Assembly (NCBI GenBank): GCA_018827585.1
Contig: JAHJXP010000066.1
Span: 1-33,017 of the forward strand
Direction: 5' to 3'
Origin: Pseudomonadota bacterium
Lineage (GTDB): Bacteria; Desulfobacterota; Syntrophia; Syntrophales; UBA5619
Length of the DNA stretch: 33,017 nt
Under the pieces are notes generated by a model that ran no database searches, was not told where the DNA came from, and saw only the letters and a program-made list of their open reading frames with translations. Below are positions 15,587 to 23,660 of this stretch, piece by piece. Position numbers and translations under genes: made by a program. Within the stretch, counting starts at the first letter, position 1. Each line of letters opens with the position of its first letter.

Positions 15587-17764
15587 ATGGTTATGGCAAC
15601 CGAACTGGAATTGAAGGTGGAAGAGGTTTTTATCGAGGATGTGGGAAAGGGATTGGCGCGCTTTGATCCCGATGACGCCAAGGCCCTGGGCGCTTCTCTT
15701 GGCGATGTCGTGGAAATCACGGGAGAAAAAAAGACGGTCGCCAGAATTTCCGGAATCTTTCCCGAGCACCTGGGCAAAAAACTTGTCCAGATTGACGGGA
15801 ACACCCGCAACAACGCAGGGGTTCAAATAGGCGGTACGGTCAAGATTAAGAAGGCGCCCCGGCAAACCGCAACGGCCATCGTGCTCACCCCCCTGGATGC
15901 CGGCAACTGGTGGCCGGATGAAAATGAGTTAGGATACATCGGTAAAGTCCTTCAGGGTTTGGCCGTTATTTCCGGCGATAAAGTGAACATTCCGCTTTTT
16001 GGGGGCAAGGACCGTTTCTTCTCCGTCGACGGCGCTTCACCTGCCGGACCGGTCATCATCAACCAGCAAACCAAGTTCAAGGTCAACAAACCCGACTATA
16101 CCGAAGCGGCCCACGCCCGTGTGTCTTACGAGGATATCGGCGGATTGGACCGGGAGCTGAGATCCGTCCGGGAGATGGTGGAAATCCCGTTGCGTTACGG
16201 GGAGATCTTCGACAGACTGGGCATCGAGGCGCCCAAGGGACTGCTTCTCTACGGACCGCCGGGAACGGGAAAAACCCTCATTGCCCGCGCCATAGCCGGG
16301 GAGGCGAAGCTCCACTTCATCCGAATCAACGGTCCGGAAATCATCCAAAAATATTACGGCGACAGCGAGGCCAGGTTGCGCGAGATATTTGAAGAGGCGA
16401 CGCGCAAAGCGCCGAGCGTCATCTTCATCGATGAGATAGACGCCATTGCCCCCAAGCGCGCCGAGGTCGTGGGGGATGTGGAAAAGAGGGTGGTGGCGCA
16501 ACTTCTGGCCCTCATGGACGGCATGGTTCCTCGCGGTCACGTGCTTGTGATCGGTGCGACCAATGTCCCGGAAATGATTGACCATGCGCTGCGCCGACCG
16601 GGCCGGTTCGATCGGGAGATCGGCATCTCGGCGCCTCACGCGGAAGGACGCCTGGCGATCTTAAAGATCCACAGCCGCCGCATGCCCCTTGCGCAGGATG
16701 TGGACCTTGAGCAGATTGCGCAGATCACCCACGGTTTTGTAGGGGCCGATATAGAGGCTCTGTGCAAGGAAGCGGGGATGGCCGCCGTGCGGAGATACCT
16801 GCCGGTGGGTGCGATCGGCCGCTCCGACCGTCTTCCTGTGACCCCGGAGCATATGCAGGTTTCCAGGGAAGACTTTCTGACGGCCCTGCGCGAGGTTGAA
16901 CCCACGGCGACCCGCCAATTCTTCACCGAGAGGTCCAGCTTGAAGCTGAGCGATGTCGGCGGGCTGGCGAGGATTAAGGAGATACTCATCTCCATCGTTG
17001 ATTGGCCGCTGAAGTATCCCGAACTGTTCGCCCTGGGCAAGGTGTCGTCACGGGGGATCCTCCTGTCCGGCCCTTCCGGTACGGGGAAGACCCTGATGGT
17101 AAAGGCCTTGGCCGGAGAAACGGGTTTGAATTTCATTCCCATCAGCAGCTCCATGCTTTTTTCGAAGTGGCTGGGAGAGTCGGAGAAGGCGCTGCATGAT
17201 ATCTTCAAGAAGGCCAAGCAATCCGCCCCGACCATCCTCTTCTTCGATGAGATCGATGCCCTGGCGCCGAAACGTGGTGCGGAAAACGACACAGGGGCGG
17301 TCGAACGGGTGGCAAGCCAATTCTTCAACGAGTTGGATGGGTTGAGCGACCTGTCTCAGGTCATCGTCATCGGGGCGACCAATCGCGAAGATCTGCTGGA
17401 CCCGGCCCTGATGAGGCCGGGCCGTCTCGATTATATTCTGAAGTTCCATGTGCCTGACGAAGCGGAACGATTGGAGATATTCCGCATCAACACCGCAGGA
17501 AGATCCCTGGCCGGCGATGTGGACATCGATGATCTGGCCGGCATGACGGAAGGGATGGTCGGTTCCCACATCGCCTTTATCTGTAAAAGGGCGGTCATGC
17601 TGGCAATCGCAGAGTTGATTCATGGGCGGCTGGAGAAAACCCCCGATGCCCTTTTGGTGTCTGCGGCCCACTTTAAGGCCGCGCTGAAGGAACTCCGGGA
17701 AAGTGAAGCGCCACGAACACAGGACGGAGCGATTCAGGTGTTGAGGTTTCATAAGAATGAATAA
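15587..17764 (+). CDS. CDC48/VAT-like double AAA+ ATPase
   Basis: This 725-residue protein has the full CDC48/p97/VAT architecture. The N-terminal double-psi-barrel half (about 5-90) includes DVGKGLARFDPDDAKALG and QIDGNTRNNAGVQIG. A second N-subdomain runs to about 175. D1 has Walker A GPPGTGKT (223-230), pore loop KYYG (255-258), Walker B VIFIDEID (278-285) and RRPGRFD (336-342). D2 has Walker A GPSGTGKT (495-502), pore loop KWLG (527-530), Walker B ILFFDEID (550-557) and MRPGRLD (609-615). The aromatic residues in both pore loops resemble archaeal VAT, an ATP-driven protein unfoldase. The family is uncommon in bacteria. AGGAG stands 6 bases before ATG 15587. The 3' end overlaps the GntR gene. 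It may remodel or recycle proteins of the neighbouring metabolic module, which is inference. Confidence 0.9.
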   Translation: MVMATELELKVEEVFIEDVGKGLARFDPDDAKALGASLGDVVEITGEKKTVARISGIFPEHLGKKLVQIDGNTRNNAGVQIGGTVKIKKAPRQTATAIVLTPLDAGNWWPDENELGYIGKVLQGLAVISGDKVNIPLFGGKDRFFSVDGASPAGPVIINQQTKFKVNKPDYTEAAHARVSYEDIGGLDRELRSVREMVEIPLRYGEIFDRLGIEAPKGLLLYGPPGTGKTLIARAIAGEAKLHFIRINGPEIIQKYYGDSEARLREIFEEATRKAPSVIFIDEIDAIAPKRAEVVGDVEKRVVAQLLALMDGMVPRGHVLVIGATNVPEMIDHALRRPGRFDREIGISAPHAEGRLAILKIHSRRMPLAQDVDLEQIAQITHGFVGADIEALCKEAGMAAVRRYLPVGAIGRSDRLPVTPEHMQVSREDFLTALREVEPTATRQFFTERSSLKLSDVGGLARIKEILISIVDWPLKYPELFALGKVSSRGILLSGPSGTGKTLMVKALAGETGLNFIPISSSMLFSKWLGESEKALHDIFKKAKQSAPTILFFDEIDALAPKRGAENDTGAVERVASQFFNELDGLSDLSQVIVIGATNREDLLDPALMRPGRLDYILKFHVPDEAERLEIFRINTAGRSLAGDVDIDDLAGMTEGMVGSHIAFICKRAVMLAIAELIHGRLEKTPDALLVSAAHFKAALKELRESEAPRTQDGAIQVLRFHKNE

Positions 17765-18467
17765 CGAGACCATGCTGAAAGTGGTTGAGAAGAAGAGGGC
17801 GTACGAGGACATCGTGCAACAGGTCCTTGCCCTCATTGAAGAGGGAAAATTGAAGCGCGGCGATCAACTCCCCTCGGAGCGTGAATTGACCGACATCTTC
17901 AAGGTCTCCCGCACCACAGTCCGGGAAGCCATCCGCACCCTCGAATCGATGAAGCTCCTTCAATGCCGCCAGGGAAACGGCACCTATGTCCTGGCTTCGA
18001 GCGAAGAGGCGTTGATCCAGCCTTTGGCGGCGGCCCTTTTTAATAAGAAGGATGACATTCGCGACATCTTCTTCATAAGACGAATCATCGAGCCCCATGT
18101 CGCTCAACTGGCGGCGGAGAATGCCACGTCGCAGGAAATTGAGGAGATGGAAAGGATACTCCAGGAGCAGAAGCAGTGCATTCGAGATGGAAAAAACATT
18201 ATCGAGACCGATTCCGCTTTCCATAGTCTCATGGTCAAGGCGACGAAGAATCATGTCATGGAGCGCCTTGTAATCGCGCTGATCGATCTTTTGAGACAGT
18301 CGCGTGAACAATATTTGACGGAGGGAGAGAATGACAAGCGGGCAAACAGATCTCTGGATGGCCATAGGCGGGTTCTTTCCGCCGTAAAAAATGGTGACGG
18401 TGACGACGCCCGGAATTCGATGATGAAGCATCTGGAAGAGATAGAAAGTATTATCTTTCACAGATAG
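17757..18467 (+). CDS. FadR-type GntR transcriptional regulator
   Basis: This 236-residue regulator has an N-terminal winged helix (about 15-75, with the signature LPSERELTDIFKVSRTTVREAIRTLE) and a C-terminal all-helical FCD ligand-binding domain. Its metal or ligand residues are suggested by DSAFH and DGHRRVL. FCD regulators usually sense organic acids such as pyruvate, lactate, glycolate or gluconate, fitting the oxidoreductase genes that follow. ATG 17757 lies within the ATPase gene (overlap 17757-17764) with GAGGT upstream, so the two are translationally coupled. A matching operator lies at the operon promoter (15350-15360), and a weaker half-symmetric site (18487-18498) precedes the oxidoreductase genes. 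Confidence 0.92.
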   Translation: MNNETMLKVVEKKRAYEDIVQQVLALIEEGKLKRGDQLPSERELTDIFKVSRTTVREAIRTLESMKLLQCRQGNGTYVLASSEEALIQPLAAALFNKKDDIRDIFFIRRIIEPHVAQLAAENATSQEIEEMERILQEQKQCIRDGKNIIETDSAFHSLMVKATKNHVMERLVIALIDLLRQSREQYLTEGENDKRANRSLDGHRRVLSAVKNGDGDDARNSMMKHLEEIESIIFHR

Positions 18468-18486
18468 GGAGGGGGTGGTTGATTTT

Positions 18487-18498
18487 TTGTCTCAACAA
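18487..18498 (+). promoter_or_regulatory. Weak inverted repeat upstream of oxidoreductase genes
   Basis: TTGT-N4-ACAA lies 67 bases before the gamma-subunit start. It resembles a GntR-class site with one extra central base, and TTTGGTGACA nearby is a possible half site. No convincing promoter boxes were found in the 97-base gap. Confidence 0.25.
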
Positions 18499-18564
18499 TT
18501 TGGTGACATTCAAGAACAAATAGTTGCATGATTCCAATTTACCTAGAACGTCAAGGAGGTGTGT

Positions 18565-19173
18565 ATGGCAAAGGTACACGAAATAACTGTTTGGGCGCGG
18601 GGCGTGATCATGGACAAGGAGGGGCGGGACGTCATCAACATTTTCGCCGAGGCTGCGAAGATGGAAGGCAAGCACGTTCAGGCATTTGACAATTACGAAG
18701 ACCTGCCGGACCGCGTCCTCGTTACGGTCCGCAAATATGTTCGGCTGAGCGACGAAGAGATCGAGCACAAGTACGTATACGGCAATGATGAGCCCGACGT
18801 GGTTGTCGTCATTGAGCCTACCATCGTAAAAGGCATTGATATCCTGAGGGGTATGCAGAAAGGGGGAACCCTCATCATCAATACCAACCGTTCGATCGAT
18901 GACATGCTGAAATTTATTCCCAATAAGGATCTGCTCAGCACGATCGCCACGGTGGACGCCGACGCGATCACCGGTGTCAGAACCGTCGATTTTTCCGGTT
19001 CGGAGGGTGGCGTTGATGTATCCGGTATCGGGAAAGGCATTGCCGCACCCGTCGTCGGCGCGATGGCGAAGGTGACGGGCATGGTCAAGAAGGAAAGTCT
19101 CGCCAAAGTCGTCAGCGACGTCTCCGGTATGGAACGGGGATACAATGAAGTCAAAATCAAGAAACTGAGCTAA
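18565..19173 (+). CDS. 2-oxoacid:ferredoxin oxidoreductase, gamma subunit
   Basis: This gene of about 202 residues opens a gamma-delta-alpha-beta set. Family features are the strand EITVWARG, the KHVQAFDNYEDLPDRVLVTVRKYVRLSDEEI segment (VQAF...R...VR.S), EPDVVVVIEPTIVKG and the GGTLIINTN turn. The glycine-rich GRGGQG stretch usual after the first strand in pyruvate-type gamma subunits is replaced by ARGVIMDKEG, which sets this protein apart. The start is ATG 18565, 4 bases after AAGGAGGT. GTG 18559 would overlap that site. The subunit would pack with alpha and beta in the cytosolic enzyme. Confidence 0.85.
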   Translation: MAKVHEITVWARGVIMDKEGRDVINIFAEAAKMEGKHVQAFDNYEDLPDRVLVTVRKYVRLSDEEIEHKYVYGNDEPDVVVVIEPTIVKGIDILRGMQKGGTLIINTNRSIDDMLKFIPNKDLLSTIATVDADAITGVRTVDFSGSEGGVDVSGIGKGIAAPVVGAMAKVTGMVKKESLAKVVSDVSGMERGYNEVKIKKLS

Positions 19174-19249
19174 TTCCGCACCATGCATTTCGGTGGCGGA
19201 TAGACGGAAATGCCGGACGAAAACAACATAGATGAACAAGGAGGATGCC

Positions 19250-19603
19250 ATGGCAAAAGAACTTCCCGGTTACGGGACAATAGATGTTCCTAAAGAGAGA
19301 GAAGTTCCCTTTGGCGCCGTCACCGAGGCGCCGGTATGTACGCAACAGCTCTTCATCACATCGAACTGGCGGATTGTCCGCCCCGTCAAGGACGACGAGA
19401 AATGCACCCGCTGCCTGATCTGCTATATGTCCTGCCCGGACGCCTGCTGGATTTTCAAGGAGGAGGAGGACGTGATGGAGTGGCTCTCCGATTTCTGCAA
19501 AGGGTGTCAGATCTGCATACATGAGTGTCCGTCCGATGCACTCACCGCGGTGCCTGAACTCGACTTTCCGGATGGAGTGGTCCGCTTGGATAAACCTTTC
19601 TAA
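19250..19603 (+). CDS. 2-oxoacid:ferredoxin oxidoreductase, delta (2x[4Fe-4S]) subunit
   Basis: The ferredoxin-like subunit has 117 residues and carries two complete [4Fe-4S] motifs: CTRCLICYMSCP and CKGCQICIHECP. They pass electrons from the TPP site to ferredoxin. The start at ATG 19250 is chosen because AAGGAGG ends 5 bases before it. ATG 19232 lies upstream of that site. A 50-residue N-terminal extension with APVCTQQLFITSNWRIVRPV precedes the clusters, as in other delta subunits of this family. The gene lies 76 bases after gamma and 15 before alpha. Confidence 0.92.
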   Translation: MAKELPGYGTIDVPKEREVPFGAVTEAPVCTQQLFITSNWRIVRPVKDDEKCTRCLICYMSCPDACWIFKEEEDVMEWLSDFCKGCQICIHECPSDALTAVPELDFPDGVVRLDKPF

Positions 19604-19618
19604 AGGAGGAAGAATACG

Positions 19619-20800
19619 ATGGCAAAAGAATTGATAATGACAGGTTGCCGTGCAGCTGCGGAGGGCGCAAAGGCGGCCGAAGTGGAAGTGATCTGTTCTT
19701 TCCCGATCCGTCCCTATACCGCTATTATGATGGAGCTCGCGAAGATGGTCGCCGATGGCGAATTGAATGCGGAATTCCTTCACGGCGAAGGCGAGCACGC
19801 GCAATTGTCCGTGGTATTGGGGGCGTGTGCCTCCGGCGCCCGCGCATATACGGGCAGTTCGGGTGTCGGTGTGACCTACGCGATGGAGATTTACAGCCCC
19901 ATGGCCGGCGGTCGGTATCCCGCCCAGATGGCGATCGCGGATCGTACGCTCGATCCTCCCGGCGATTTTGGCTCCGAACACACGGATGCAATGTGTACCC
20001 GGGATCAAGGCTGGCTTCTCGGATGGGCCTGCTCCCCGCAGGAGGTGTACGACAATACGCTGATCAACTACCGCGTCGGCGAAGACCACCGTGTGATGCT
20101 TCCCCAGATGGTCTGCCAGGAGGGTTATTTCATCTCCCACATTCCGGACAAGGTCATCTTGGGAGAGCAGTCGCAGGTAAAGGAGTTCCTGCCCCCCTAT
20201 CGGCCGATCGGCCCTCTGAGCACGACCAAGCCGGTTTCCCACGGCCCGCAGATCCGGCCGGACCAGGGCGCACCCATGGATGCCCAGCGGGCAAAGACGT
20301 TTCTCGCCGTACCGAAGGTCATCGAAGAGGCGACGGCGGATTTCAACCGCATCTTCGGGCGGGATTACGACCCGTTCGTGGAACAGTACAAACTGGTGGA
20401 CGCGGAGATCGCCTTCTTCATTATGGGCGCCCATGCCAATACCTGCCGGAAGGCCGTGGATAGACTCCGCGCACAGGGGGTGAAGGCGGGCATGGCGCGG
20501 CTCCGCTGGGTACGTCCCTGGCCGACCCACCAGCTCGCCGAGGCCCTGGGTCATGTCAAGGCCGTGGCCGTCGTGGAAACAAGCACCTCCTATGGAGGGG
20601 CCATGCGGGGCGGGAACCTGATTCATGAACTCCGCGCCAGCCTTTATGACCTGGATGAACGGCCTCTGGTCACCTCTTTCATGGCCGGCCTCGGCGGAGA
20701 GACCATCTGGCCCACCGATTTCGATTACATGGCGAAGGTCCTGACGGAGATGGTCAAGGAGAAAAAGACCAAGAGATACGTTTACTGGATTGGGATGTGA
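19619..20800 (+). CDS. 2-oxoacid oxidoreductase alpha subunit, oxalate/phenylglyoxylate-like
   Basis: This 393-residue subunit supplies the pyrimidine side of the TPP site (GEGEHAQLSVVLGA, E59 region) and substrate residues. Where pyruvate enzymes have YPITP, this one has F28-P-I-R31-P, so the conserved Thr31 is Arg. The following substrate loop reads ADRTLDPPGDFGSEHTD with R109 and D112. From memory, oxalate oxidoreductase of Moorella also has Arg at positions 31 and 109 and a switch loop around 111-112. Phenylglyoxylate dehydrogenases may share the pattern. A second Arg suits a substrate with an extra negative charge. The domain II part (about 245-380) follows. AAAGGAGG precedes ATG 19619. 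The substrate assignment is a hypothesis. Membership of the superfamily is firm. Confidence 0.88.
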   Translation: MAKELIMTGCRAAAEGAKAAEVEVICSFPIRPYTAIMMELAKMVADGELNAEFLHGEGEHAQLSVVLGACASGARAYTGSSGVGVTYAMEIYSPMAGGRYPAQMAIADRTLDPPGDFGSEHTDAMCTRDQGWLLGWACSPQEVYDNTLINYRVGEDHRVMLPQMVCQEGYFISHIPDKVILGEQSQVKEFLPPYRPIGPLSTTKPVSHGPQIRPDQGAPMDAQRAKTFLAVPKVIEEATADFNRIFGRDYDPFVEQYKLVDAEIAFFIMGAHANTCRKAVDRLRAQGVKAGMARLRWVRPWPTHQLAEALGHVKAVAVVETSTSYGGAMRGGNLIHELRASLYDLDERPLVTSFMAGLGGETIWPTDFDYMAKVLTEMVKEKKTKRYVYWIGM

Positions 20801-20835
20801 CGAGCATATGACCCGATATACTATAAGGAGGAAAC

Positions 20836-21825
20836 ATGCAAGCATTTGACTATAAGTTTCAACAGTTGGAACCAATAAAGTCATTCAAGCGCGTACCGGC
20901 GCCGGAAATGTATGTGCCGGGGCATCGCACCTGCGCCGGTTGCGGCCCCGCGTTGAACTACCGTCTCGTGGCGAAGGCGGCGGGGAAAGACACCATCTTC
21001 ATCGGCCCCACCGGCTGCATGTATGTGGCAAATGCCAGTTACCTCTGCACCCCCTATGCCGTTTCCTGGATCCATGCCCAGATCACCAACGGCGGGGCCG
21101 TAGCGTCCGGCATCGAGGCGGCCTTTAAGGTCGCTGCGCGCAAGGGCAGGAATACCGGGGTGTTCCCTAACATCATCGTCATGGCGGGCGATGGGGGGAG
21201 CGTGGATATCGGTCTTCAAGCCATGTCGGGATTGATGTACCGCAACCACAAGGTGCTCTTCATCTGCTACGACAACGAGTCCTACGCCAACACCGGAATC
21301 CAGACCTCCCCGATGACGCCCTACGGCGCCAAAACGACCTTCACCCCGCCCGGCAAGGAGATTCCCGAGGGGAAGGTCCTCTTTCCCAAAGACGCCCCGC
21401 AACTGGTCATCGGCGGGCACCCTGCGGTCAAATATGTGGCCACCACTACGATCGCCCATCCGCTCGATCTGATGAACAAGGTGAGAAAGGCGCTCAGCAC
21501 GCCGGGACCAACCTTCATGCACATGCTCGCCCCCTGCCCCAAAGGGTGGCTGTTCCCTGAACATTTGACGAGAGAAATGGCCAAGCTTGCCGTGGAGACG
21601 GGGATGTGGAGGCAGTATGAATGGGAAAACGGTACGTATAAATACACAAATGTGCCGAAGCAGTACAAACCGGTCAACGAGTATATGCAGCATCAGGGCC
21701 GTTTTGCCCATCTGAAACCTGAACACATAGCTAAGATGCAGGCCTTCGTGGATGAGAAGATCAAAAGCGTAAAACAGGCCATAGCGGTGGCCGCTCCCGT
21801 ACCTGCTTCCCGGCAGGAGGCATGA
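20836..21825 (+). CDS. 2-oxoacid oxidoreductase beta subunit (TPP-binding)
   Basis: This 329-residue subunit holds the TPP-Mg site, GDGGSVDIG (118-126) followed by YDNESYANTG (145-154), the usual GDG...N pattern. The ligands of the proximal [4Fe-4S] cluster are C33 and C36 (RTCAGCGP), C61 (GPTGCMYV) and C234 (LAPCPKGW). An additional C71 is present. The C-terminal part (about 250-329) is charged and ends in an alanine-rich tail. AGGAGG precedes the ATG. The beta subunit does the decarboxylation chemistry with alpha. The complete four-gene set means the enzyme should be functional as encoded. The 208 bases after it hold a small hairpin and no gene. Confidence 0.93.
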   Translation: MQAFDYKFQQLEPIKSFKRVPAPEMYVPGHRTCAGCGPALNYRLVAKAAGKDTIFIGPTGCMYVANASYLCTPYAVSWIHAQITNGGAVASGIEAAFKVAARKGRNTGVFPNIIVMAGDGGSVDIGLQAMSGLMYRNHKVLFICYDNESYANTGIQTSPMTPYGAKTTFTPPGKEIPEGKVLFPKDAPQLVIGGHPAVKYVATTTIAHPLDLMNKVRKALSTPGPTFMHMLAPCPKGWLFPEHLTREMAKLAVETGMWRQYEWENGTYKYTNVPKQYKPVNEYMQHQGRFAHLKPEHIAKMQAFVDEKIKSVKQAIAVAAPVPASRQEA

Positions 21826-22033
21826 TACGGACGGGAGGGGAAACCCGATGTCCTCGTAATGAAAGCCCAGAATGCCCTCTCCCTCATGGAGGGAAGGCGA
21901 GTAGCGCAGGAAGGCGGAATTCTATGCCGAGAAAGGAGGAGAGATCCCTTTTTTACGGGGATGTGAAAGTGACAGCGTTAAAAAAATAGTTGATTGGAGG
22001 TTTAAAAAATCTAAAAAAAGGGGGAGCTGAATT

Positions 22034-23026
22034 ATGAAAAAGCGATTTTTTGTCTGGAGAATCGGCACCGCGATGGTTTTTTCCCTGGTTCTGATCGCCA
22101 TTTCAATGGGAACGGCAGCAGCGTGGGAGCCTACGAAACCGGTCGAATTTATCGTACCGGCGGGCACCGGGGGGGGAGCGGACGTGATGGCCCGGTTCAT
22201 TTCGCCGCTCGTCAGCAAGTACAAGCTGTCGCCGCACCCGTTCATTGTGATCAACAAGTCCGGAGGGGCAGGCGGGGAGGGGTTTATCTATGTGAAGGGT
22301 AAGACCAAGGACCCGCACACCATCATCATCACGCTTGACAATCTGTTCACGACCCCTCTGTCGACGGGGCTGCCGTTCAACTGGCAGGATATGACGCCTG
22401 TGGCGCGATTGGCGCTGGATTACTTTGTCCTGTGGGTGAATGAAGAAGCCCCGTACAAGACGGCCAAGGAGTATCTGGATGCGGTGAAGAAGGAACCGGG
22501 TAAGTTTATGATGGGAGGAACCGGAACCGCCCAGGAAGACCAGATTATCACCGTCCAGATGGAGCAGGCCTTTGGGGTAAAGTTTGGCTATGTTCCCTTC
22601 AAGGGGGGGGGGACGGTCGCGGTTGAGCTGGTGGGCAAGCACATCAACTCGACGGTAAACAACCCCGCCGAGGGGGTGAGTCACTGGAAGGCGAAGAGGC
22701 TCAGGGCGCTGGCGGCGATCGATAGCGAACGGATCAAACTTCCTCTCTGGGATACCATCCCGACGATGAAAGAGGCGACGGGAGTGGATATGAGCTATTT
22801 GATGCTCCGCGGCATATTTGGGGCGCCGGGCATCACCAAGGAACAGCAGGAGTATTACGTCAACGTCATGAAGAAGGTGACGGAGACGCCCGAATGGCAG
22901 AAGTACATTTCGGACATGGGTCTGAAGGGGGCGTTTTTGACGGGACCTGAGTATGTAAAGTGGCTTGAAGAAAAAGAAAAAATCACCAAAGACCTCATGG
23001 CCAAGGGGGACTTGCTGAAGAAGTGA
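22034..23026 (+). CDS. tctC: Tripartite tricarboxylate transporter substrate-binding protein (TctC)
   Basis: This 330-residue periplasmic binding protein of the Bug/TctC family has a Sec signal peptide in residues 1-30 (MKKRFF, hydrophobic core, GTAAA with cleavage before WEP). The mature part opens KPVEFIVPAGTGGGADVMAR, the usual ligand-loop region, and contains KFGYVPFKGGGTVAVELVGKHI, typical of the second lobe. It would capture a carboxylate and hand it to TctA/TctB. Its position right after the oxidoreductase suggests that the imported acid, or a product of it, feeds that enzyme. A strong terminator follows, so this gene is probably expressed well above the membrane subunits. Confidence 0.92.
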   Translation: MKKRFFVWRIGTAMVFSLVLIAISMGTAAAWEPTKPVEFIVPAGTGGGADVMARFISPLVSKYKLSPHPFIVINKSGGAGGEGFIYVKGKTKDPHTIIITLDNLFTTPLSTGLPFNWQDMTPVARLALDYFVLWVNEEAPYKTAKEYLDAVKKEPGKFMMGGTGTAQEDQIITVQMEQAFGVKFGYVPFKGGGTVAVELVGKHINSTVNNPAEGVSHWKAKRLRALAAIDSERIKLPLWDTIPTMKEATGVDMSYLMLRGIFGAPGITKEQQEYYVNVMKKVTETPEWQKYISDMGLKGAFLTGPEYVKWLEEKEKITKDLMAKGDLLKK

Positions 23027-23042
23027 CCGCGAATTGACACAA

Positions 23043-23076
23043 ATGGAGCGAGATGGGAATCTCGCTCCATTTTCTT
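23043..23076 (+). terminator. Intrinsic terminator between tctC and tctB
   Basis: ATGGAGCGAGA (23043-23053) and TCTCGCTCCAT (23060-23070) form a perfect 11-bp stem with a 6-base loop, followed directly by TTTTCTT. No promoter is obvious before tctB, so it should let part of the transcripts pass and lower the membrane subunits relative to the binding protein. Confidence 0.8.
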
Positions 23077-23118
23077 GCCATTACCTTTTGATTCAGGAGT
23101 TTTAAAAAAGGGGGAAGT

Positions 23119-23595
23119 ATGAGAAAGGCTGAAATAGTGGTTTCCCTGCTGTTTATGCTCGTCGGCTTCATCGTCATCGCTGATTCGGTAAGACTCGGTT
23201 TTATGTGGGGACGGACGGGTCCGGCATCCGGCTTTTTCCCCTTCTATCTGGGGGTGGGTGTGGTCATAGCCTCCCTGATCGTCTTGCTCAAGGCCGTCAA
23301 CGAGTACCGAAAGCAGGGAGAGGGCAAGCCTCTGATGCCGCCGGGGGCCCTAAAGCCCATCCTCTGGGTCGTAATTCCGTCAACGGCAATGGTGGCGATC
23401 ATGGAATTGGTCGGTCTCCACATCGCGGCGGCGATGTTTCTGGGATTCTACATGCGCGTTGTGGGAAAGATCGGGTGGACAACGACGCTTCTGGTCAGCA
23501 TCATCGCCCCGCTTTCTCTCTTTATCACGTTTGACAAACTGTTTCTGATTCCGCTGCCTGCGGGGTTGTGGGGTGGATATCTGCTGAGGTTCTAA
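23119..23595 (+). CDS. tctB: Tripartite tricarboxylate transporter small membrane subunit (TctB)
   Basis: This 158-residue protein has four predicted membrane helices (about 5-25, 38-58, 85-105, 112-150), usual for TctB. The motif WGRTGPASGFFPFYLGVGVV after the first helix matches the family's GP-GFFP signature. It forms the membrane complex with the large TctA subunit. AAAAGGGGGAAGT precedes the ATG. The gene lies between the terminator after tctC and tctA (65 bases downstream). Confidence 0.9.
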   Translation: MRKAEIVVSLLFMLVGFIVIADSVRLGFMWGRTGPASGFFPFYLGVGVVIASLIVLLKAVNEYRKQGEGKPLMPPGALKPILWVVIPSTAMVAIMELVGLHIAAAMFLGFYMRVVGKIGWTTTLLVSIIAPLSLFITFDKLFLIPLPAGLWGGYLLRF

Positions 23596-23660
23596 GACGG
23601 GCCGGAATTGCGACAACCGCTCCGACGCAGACAAACCGATAAAGAGGGGGGATCTGTATT

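Noticed and set aside
15361..15813. Minus-strand frame across the CDC48 promoter region
   Set aside because: It runs antisense into the conserved N-domain of the ATPase and covers the promoter and operator, with no ribosome site or family pattern.
18468..18564. Sigma-54 promoter before the oxidoreductase genes
   Set aside because: TTGCA is present but no GG element lies at the required distance.
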